The notes under the pieces: model-generated | What the model was told of the DNA's origin: nothing | The model's database searches: none | Seen by the model: only the letters and a program-made list of their open reading frames with translations | Shown here: piece after piece, positions 1-6,800 of the stretch | Numbering within the stretch: position 1 is the stretch's first letter | How the letters are laid out: each line of letters begins with the position of its first letter | Assembly (NCBI GenBank): GCA_035252155.1 | Contig: DATFDL010000729.1 | Coordinates: 1-14,363 of the forward strand | Source: JAICLL01 sp035252155 | GTDB lineage: Bacteria > Planctomycetota > Planctomycetia > Pirellulales > JAICIG01 | DNA: 14,363 nt | Direction: 5' to 3' | Translations under genes and position numbers: made by a program

Positions 1-305
1 CCCGCCGCGCCGTCGTGCAAAAGCATCAGGTCGACGTCACTAAACGGCGAGACGTCGCGCCGGCCATAACCGCCGTGGGGCACCAGCACGACGTGCGCGC
101 GGAGCGGCTCGCCGCGGTCGCCCAGGTCGTCGAGCGCCTGCTCGAACAGATCAAGGATAATTTCGTCGAACAGGTCGCTTAGTCCGGCGGAAACTTCGGC
201 GCCGGAGGCGCCCGCGGCGTGTCGCTGCCTGAGTGTCTCGCGCCCGGCGATCAGCCGTGCTCGGGCCTGACGCACGTCCGCTCGCATTCCCGGTGCTACG
301 ATCAT
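1..305 (-). CDS. glnD: GlnD, bifunctional P-II uridylyltransferase / uridylyl-removing enzyme (N-terminal part only)
   Basis: Only the first 101 codons are present; the gene runs off the left edge. GlnD adds UMP to the P-II protein under nitrogen limitation and removes it when glutamine is high. The visible part ends in the nucleotidyltransferase signature 'GGYGRRDVSPFSDVDLMLLH' (about residues 77-96), with the GG pair and the D-x-D metal-binding aspartates expected of the family. About 75 variable residues precede it, as is usual for GlnD. The ATG at 305 lies 5 nt after the glnB stop, so the two genes are almost certainly co-transcribed and encode enzyme and substrate. An in-frame ATG at 287 is an alternative start. 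The HD and ACT domains that would complete the protein lie outside the window. Confidence 0.93.
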   Translation of the reverse strand, partial: MIVAPGMRADVRQARARLIAGRETLRQRHAAGASGAEVSAGLSDLFDEIILDLFEQALDDLGDRGEPLRAHVVLVPHGGYGRRDVSPFSDVDLMLLHDGAA

Positions 306-310
306 CGGCC

Positions 311-649
311 CTAGATCGCTGCCTCGCCCGTCTCGCCGGTGCGGATCCGGACCGTCTCGTCGAGACCGATCACAAAGATCTTGCCGTCGCCGATCTGGCC
401 GGTTTGTGCGGCGCGAATGATGGTGTCGATGGCCTTTTGGACGTCGGAGTTTTGCACCACGACTTCCAACTTGACCTTGGGGACGAAGTCGACGGCGTAT
501 TCCGTGCCGCGGTACATTTCGGTGTGTCCCTTTTGCCGGCCGAAGCCGCGGACTTCGGTGATGGTCATGCCCTGGATGCCTTGCTCGCTCAGGGCGTTCT
601 TGACGTCTTCGAGCTTGAAGTGGCGGATGATCGCTTCAACTTTTTTCAC
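311..649 (-). CDS. glnB: Nitrogen regulatory protein P-II (GlnB)
   Basis: A 112-residue protein, exactly the usual P-II length, and clearly similar throughout to E. coli GlnB as recalled. P-II trimers sense ATP/ADP and 2-oxoglutarate and control glutamine synthetase modification and other nitrogen functions in the cytoplasm. Visible hallmarks are the N-terminal 'MKKVEAIIRHFKLEDVKNAL', the T-loop 'GFGRQKGHTEMYRGTEYAVD' with the uridylylation residue Tyr51, and the nucleotide-binding 'TGQIGDGKIFV' segment followed by 'VRIRTGE'. The start is a GTG at 649, supported by the family N-terminus and an AAGGGAG ribosome-binding site at 657-663 with 7 nt spacing. glnD follows after 5 nt. The intact Tyr51 together with an adjacent glnD implies that regulation by uridylylation is retained. 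Confidence 0.97.
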   Translation of the reverse strand: MKKVEAIIRHFKLEDVKNALSEQGIQGMTITEVRGFGRQKGHTEMYRGTEYAVDFVPKVKLEVVVQNSDVQKAIDTIIRAAQTGQIGDGKIFVIGLDETVRIRTGETGEAAI

Positions 650-674
650 TGCCAGTCTCCCTTGGGTTTCTAGC

Positions 675-689
675 CGCTTGGTCCAAGCG
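675..689. promoter_or_regulatory. Perfect 15-bp palindrome upstream of glnB
   Basis: CGCTTGGTCCAAGCG is a perfect inverted repeat with 7-bp arms and a single central base, about 25 bp upstream of the glnB start and just beyond its ribosome-binding site. It lies where a repressor site or 5'-leader hairpin could act. No convincing sigma-54 element (TGGCAC-N5-TTGCW) was seen in 650-803. The regulatory role is inferred from position and symmetry only. Confidence 0.35.
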
Positions 690-744
690 CGCGCCGCCTG
701 AACCGAGCGCCGGCCCGATCACGCGCACTCCCGCATTAGCGTAA

Positions 745-772
745 CCGCCCGGCGAGCGACAGTAAAGGGCGG
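745..772 (-). terminator. Weak candidate hairpin after the A2M-like gene
   Basis: Inverted 6-bp arms (CCGCCC at 745-750, GGGCGG at 767-772) surround a 16-nt loop, about 30 bp past the stop codon of the large gene. No T-run follows on the minus strand, so this is at best a weak or factor-assisted terminator. The 650-803 gap otherwise holds only the glnB leader. Confidence 0.2.
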
Positions 773-803
773 CGCAGGCATGATTTGCGCGACGAATGTG
801 CGG

Positions 804-3800
804 TTAGAACGCCTCTTTGGCCTTGACCCCCTTTCGCTCCTGGCGGTAAATGCCGCGGCGGTTCTCGCCCTGCATCTGCTGGATGGCGCTGTTGCTCTGC
901 TGCAAGCCTTCCAGCAGTTGCTCGGCGTCGCTGGCGGGTTTTTCAGCCGCAGCCGCTGGTGCCGCCGGTGGGGCTGGCTGGTTGGCCTGCGCAGGCGGCG
1001 GGCCTAGCTCGGTGTGGCCGCGGAAAAAGGCGTAGCGGTTGTTCTCGCCTTCGGCAATCACCGTGGACGTGCCTTGGATCGACTGCGCGACAAAGACCCC
1101 GCGCAAGTCGGTCTCGCCCGATACAAACTCGCCGTTGCGCGTGCCGATCACCTTCACTTGCACTTCGGGCACGTAGCCGTCCTTCACCACGTTCTTGACC
1201 GTCGCCCGCACCTCGCCCGAAGAAGCCTCTTCTTGGACTTCGACCGCAAGCGGCGTTACGAGCACCAGCCCACTGGCGTGCAAGTCGTCGCCTCGGCAGA
1301 CGACCAGATACGCGCCTTCGTCCTTCAAAGGCAACTCCAGCTTGCGCGTGCGGTCGCGGTAGTCTTTGCCGTCGCCCAGCTCGATCACGGCCTCGTGATA
1401 CGGGCGAATGCCAGCCAGGTTGATGCCGGTGATGCCCGATAGGTTGCGCTTCAGCAGACTGAACTTCATCAAGTCGATCTTGTAGACGCGTGCGTCGCAG
1501 CGGGCAACGTTGCGGAACTTCAGTTCAACCTCGACCTGCTCTTCCGGCTCGAAGGTAGTGACTTCGGGCAGGCTGATTTCTTTGTGAGCGAAATAATCGA
1601 TGGCCTGCTTGGCGTCGGCGAAGCGGTCGGCCACCAGCGTGTATTCGCGAATGGCTTCGGCCGCCTTGCCCAGGCTGTGATAGACCTGGGCGAGGATATA
1701 AATCGCCCGCCATTTGTTGCGGCTCTCTTCTTCATGCCCGGTCTGGCGATCGACGCGTTTGGCCTCGGCCACCTTGCCGCACATGGCCAGCGCCTCTTCG
1801 TGCTCGCCCAAGGCAAAATGGCTGTAGCCGATGATATACCAGTAGCTGTCGAGATAATCGCTCTTCGGATATCGCTCGGCGTAACGCTCGCACCGCGCGA
1901 TCGCCTCGCGGTACGTCTTCAACTCGAGCAGCGCGTTGGCCAGCGAGAACGATGCCTGATCGGCAGCAGGGTCTTCGGGATACGCCGTCAAAAAGCCGTC
2001 GAGCATCCGCCGGGCGTGCTCGATCAGGTCGATGCGCGTGATCTTCTTGTCGCGCAGCTTGACGTCGGCCGCCGCCTGCGGAGCATAGGCATACACTTGC
2101 TGAGCCAACGCATACTGGGCCGCCGCGGCATAGCCTTCGGGTGGGTACTCGGCCAGCAGCCGCCCCATCACCTCGACGCTGCGCAAGAACTCGCCCCGCT
2201 CTTCCAAAAAGCCCGCCACGCCGTTCTCGCGCAGAAAGCTGCTTTCGACCGTGGCCCGAAAGATCAGATACGCCCGCTCATATTCACCCAGTTTGTCGTA
2301 GGCGGCTCCGACTTTCACGATCTTTTCGAACGACAATTCCACATCGGGCCATTTTTCCTTGATCAGCTCGAAGTAGCGGACGATCTCGCCTTCCGGACCT
2401 CGCTCCAGGTGAATGTCCAAGAGCATCGTGGCCGCCTCGCGGTGGATTTCGGGCCGCAATTGCCACTTTGTGACCAGCTCGGTTAGATAAGTTCCCGCTT
2501 CGGCCAACTCATGCTTGGCGAAATGCCGCTTGCCCAGCTCAAACAACTCTTGCGGCGACCAGCGATATTCGTCGTCGCTGGCCTTGCCCAGCGGCAGCAC
2601 CGCCAGCGACTTTGGCTCGGCCACCGCGAGCTGGTCGGGCCGATAGGCGTTGTGCACGGCGGTCGGCCCCGCCCGATAGGCACCGGGCAAGTAACCGTGT
2701 ACGTCGTATTGAATCGGCTGCACGTATTGCCGGCTGCCGACGTAGAAGGTGATTTCGCCCGGCCGCACTTCGAACCGCTCGAAGCCGCCGGTCACCGATT
2801 GCTCGATCACCGTCACACCGCTGGGCAGCGGTTCGGTGATGACGAGATATTCCAGCTCCTCTTCGGGCGTGTTGGCCGGCACGTTTTGCCGCCAGACTTC
2901 GAGCGTCACGTGGCCGCGCTGGCCGACGGGCAGCTCGGTGAGCGGGTTGCGGAACGGCGTGAAACTGCCCTGCAACACGGCGAAGCCGCGCGGAATCGCT
3001 TCCCCGTCGAGCTCCCGCGGGGCCGGCTCATAATACCGCCGCACGTTCCAATCTTTCGTCGTGCTCTTCAGCTTGTCGGCCGGCACGAATCCGCCCAGCA
3101 CGCACTGGAATGTGTACCGCCCGCGGCCCGCCAGGCTGAACTGCACGCGCTGCTTGTCTTTTTTGAGCACCTGCGGCGGCACCACCAGCGTCTGCGTGCG
3201 GCTCTCGGGCGTCACGTCGAGCACGCCGATCTCGATGTTGTTGACGATCACGGTGAGCTTGTAGTGCTCTTCATCAAAACGTGCCCGGCCGTACCAATCG
3301 GCCAAGGCGAGCGTTGCCGGGCCGGTGGCCTTGTCAGGCGACCAGCGATGAGCATGACGGTGCGCCATCAACCAATCGACTAGTTCCTTAGTCTTCGTGG
3401 CATCGGGCGAGACTTTTTCCAGGCACAGCAAATACAGCGCACGGATTTCAGCCGAGGCTTCGCTCCACGGCAACAGGCCGCGGTTCGTCGAGAGCCGGGC
3501 AGCCGCTTCTTTCGTAGAACGAAATTCATTCCGTTTCTCTTCATCGAGCGACCGCTTGGCCAACAGATCGAGCAAGTCCTTGGCCATCGGCTGCCTCTCC
3601 ATCTGGGCCAGGGCCAGCGCCAAGTGGGCTAGTGCCGCCGTCGAGAGACTGGGGCGATTGCGATAGAGCCTGTTGGCCAAAGCAAAATCGCCGCGGCCTG
3701 CGGCGGCCAGCGCCTGCAAGAGGATCGCCTTGCTTTCCAGATCGCTCTCGGCGGTCGCGGCCACTTGGCCATTCAGATAGCCGACCGCCTTTTCAAACAC

Positions 3801-6800
3801 TTCGTCCGCCACGCGATAGCCAGCCGCCTTGGCCAGACTGAGCGACCAAACGGCACGGGCAGACGAATAGCGATTGCTCGCTCCGCCCCTGCCCGTCCAA
3901 CTCCAGCCGCCGTCGTCGTTTTGCGAAGTGACCAACATGCTTAGCGACGACCGCACGCGGGCGTCGAGCGCTTCGGCCTGCGGCGTGCCAGCCTGCCGCG
4001 TGCCGCCGATCAGTTTTTGCAGGGCGACGGCGGCCATCAGGTCGCTGGTGGTTGTATCGAGCCCGGAAGCCAGCCGCAGCGTCTCGAGACCGCAAAACGG
4101 CGTGGCAGCGAGCAAAACATCCAATAGACTTTGCTCGACATTGGGACCTACGATGACTTCCAATCTTGGGCTGGCCAGCGTCATGTCCTTGGGCGGCTCG
4201 ACCCAGACCGTCATGTCGCTGCTGGCCGACCCGCCCGCCGTGGCATACACCGGCATGCCAAACGGTTGGAGCGGTAACGATCGGCGGATCGTGTCGCTGC
4301 GCTCGCCGGCCTTGACCGTCAGCTCGATGACGACGGTTCCCTCTCCCTCCGGGAGAGGGTTAGGGTGAGGGGGCGCGTTCTTCTGCTCGGGGTTCACCTT
4401 ACCCTCACCCCGGCCCTCTCCCGGAGGGAGAGGGAGATTCTGGTCACCCCGCCCGAGCTTCGCCTTGAACCGCAGCTCGTGCATGCCTTTGCCGGCTTCA
4501 AGCGTGCGGGTTTCTTCAATGGTCTTGCCGCCGATGGTAGTCTTGAGTGTGACCTCGATCGGGCCCTTTTCGACCGCATCGTTATGAACCGTGGCTTCGA
4601 TCTCGGCTTCATCGCCATCGGTGAAGGCCAGCGGCAGCTTCAACTCGCCGAACAGTTCTTTCTTGACGACCAGCTCGCTCTCACCCTCGCCCGCCAGCGT
4701 CTCGACAGTCACGCCCTTGGCCAGCAGCTTCCAGGCGGTGGCGCGGTCGGGCAGCGTGATCGTGACCGATGCCTTGCCCTTGGCATCGGTAACAAGCGCC
4801 GGGCTCCAATAAGCGGTCTCTTGCGAGCCGGTTGGCGGCAGCAGCACCGCGCCGGCCTCGGCCAGCTTCTGAGCTATATCGCCGGCCTGTTTTTCATCAA
4901 GCTTTCCGTCCAACGCCACATTGACCTGCGTGCCGTCGCGGCCGAGCATGGCGACACTGCCATTCACGTTGCGGTTGAGCAATTCATCGACGGTCGGGAC
5001 CGCAAAGCCACTTATTCGTGTGGCACCACGATCGTGATGGGCTCGCGATTCGGTCATGACGAGCTCGCCCGTGGCATAATAAGCTTGCTCCCCGCCGACG
5101 TCCATTGCTGGTTTTCCGGACTGGCCGCGCAGGTGTGCGGCCCCCTGGCCTGCAAATATACCGGCGACTGGCCCGCGCGCCGGCCTTCCGAACAATTGAC
5201 CACCGCCGAGCCTGCGTTCCGAGTTGTTCCGTTCGCCGGCGAAGAATCTGGACCGTGCCTCGCCTTCGGCCGCGTTGATTTGCTCCGTCATTTGACGTTT
5301 GGCGAGGTCGTTGATTTCATCCGGGCCATGAACTGAGTCCGCAAGAACCGCGCTCGATTCGGCGAACCCATACCCGTTTGCGATCGGCCCATCATGATCG
5401 CTGTCGGTTTCTAACTCTTCCCTTTGTGAAATCACCAAGCCAAGCTCTTCGCTTACGGCGCTCACTTGCCCGGCTACGCCGGCATCCTGCCATGTGTCGG
5501 CCGCAGCGGTCGCGGTCAAGTCATCCACCAATTTCTTGAAATCTTTGTCCGTGGCGGCTGCCGGACCTGTCATGGGGCCCGCAATCCGCGAGAATTCAAT
5601 TTCCTTTAGATCCTTTAAACGCTGAAGCTCTTCGGCTTCGATCTCGCGGCGGTCTTTTTCGGCCAGCAAGAGCGGGTCAATATTGCGAGTCACCGGGTGG
5701 TACGCGAACGAAACGCTCGACGTGGTGCGCAGCGCCGACGCGCGCGGCTGACCGCGGAAGAAGTCTTGAATCGCCGGCACGTTGGCGCCGAACATCTCCC
5801 AGAGCGATTGCTCGATCATCGCCAGGCTCAATTCGGCCTCGACCGGCTTGCCCTGCGGATCGGCGGCAGTGATCGTCACTTCCACGTCGTCGCCGGGCCG
5901 AGCGGGTTCGCCGTCTCTGCGAGCGGCGGAAATGGTGACTTTCAGCTCGCGCTCGACGGCGAATGGACTCGACGCCTGATGGAACCGGCGGAACTTTTTG
6001 GCCTCTTCAGGGTCCTTCGGCGCGCGCTCGTCGGTCATTACCGCGGCGGCCAGTTCAAAATTCGGCGCCAGCGAGGCCGTCATCGGCACTTCGATTTCGT
6101 TGGCGCCGGTCTTCAGCCGCACCAGCTTGTAATCGAGCACCCGGGCGCCTTGGTACGTCACCAAAACCAAGGCCGGCTTTTCGCGCCAGTGCAGTTGCAG
6201 CTTGGCCACGTCGCCCACTTTGTAGGTGTGCTTGTCGGCCAAAATGCGCAGCCGCACGGCGTCGCTCTCGTCGGAGATTTTGACGACGTGCGAACCGGAG
6301 ACGGGGTTCTCGAAGCGATCAATGCCTTCGGCCCGCAACACATATTTGCCGCCGGCTTCGAGCCGTAGCGTCACATGGGCTTTGCCATCCTTGTCGTCGG
6401 TCGTGACCTCGTGCGATTCCACCTCGCGCTCGCCCACTTTGCCTTCGACGGTGGTCCGTTCCAGCACGTGCAGGGCGAGCTTTTGGCCGGTGGGTTTGCC
6501 TTCGGCGTCGAGCGTCGCGAGCGTCACTTCAAAGGTTTCGCCCGACACGAACACCGGCCGCACCGTGCTCACGCCGATCGAAAAGCCCTGCACGGCCAGA
6601 TAAAAGTTGACGGTCGTTTGCAGATTGCGTTCGGCCAACGTCACCACCAGCGGCAGCACTTGGCTTTCGCGGAAATCGCGCGTGGGAAGCTTAAAGGCCA
6701 GTTCGCCGTTCTCATCAGTCCGGCCATCAAAAACCCGCCCGCCAGCCAACTGGTAGCGGACTTCGCGATCGGCCACCGGCGCTCCGTAGTAGTACTTGGC

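Noticed and set aside
233..701. Plus-strand frames of 146 and 120 codons over glnB/glnD
   Set aside because: The minus strand encodes unmistakable GlnB and GlnD; the plus-strand frames are shadows.
4339..4434. Reading the inverted repeat as a transcription terminator
   Set aside because: It lies in the middle of an intact coding frame, is not followed by a T-run, and its arms encode the known-style repeat peptide.
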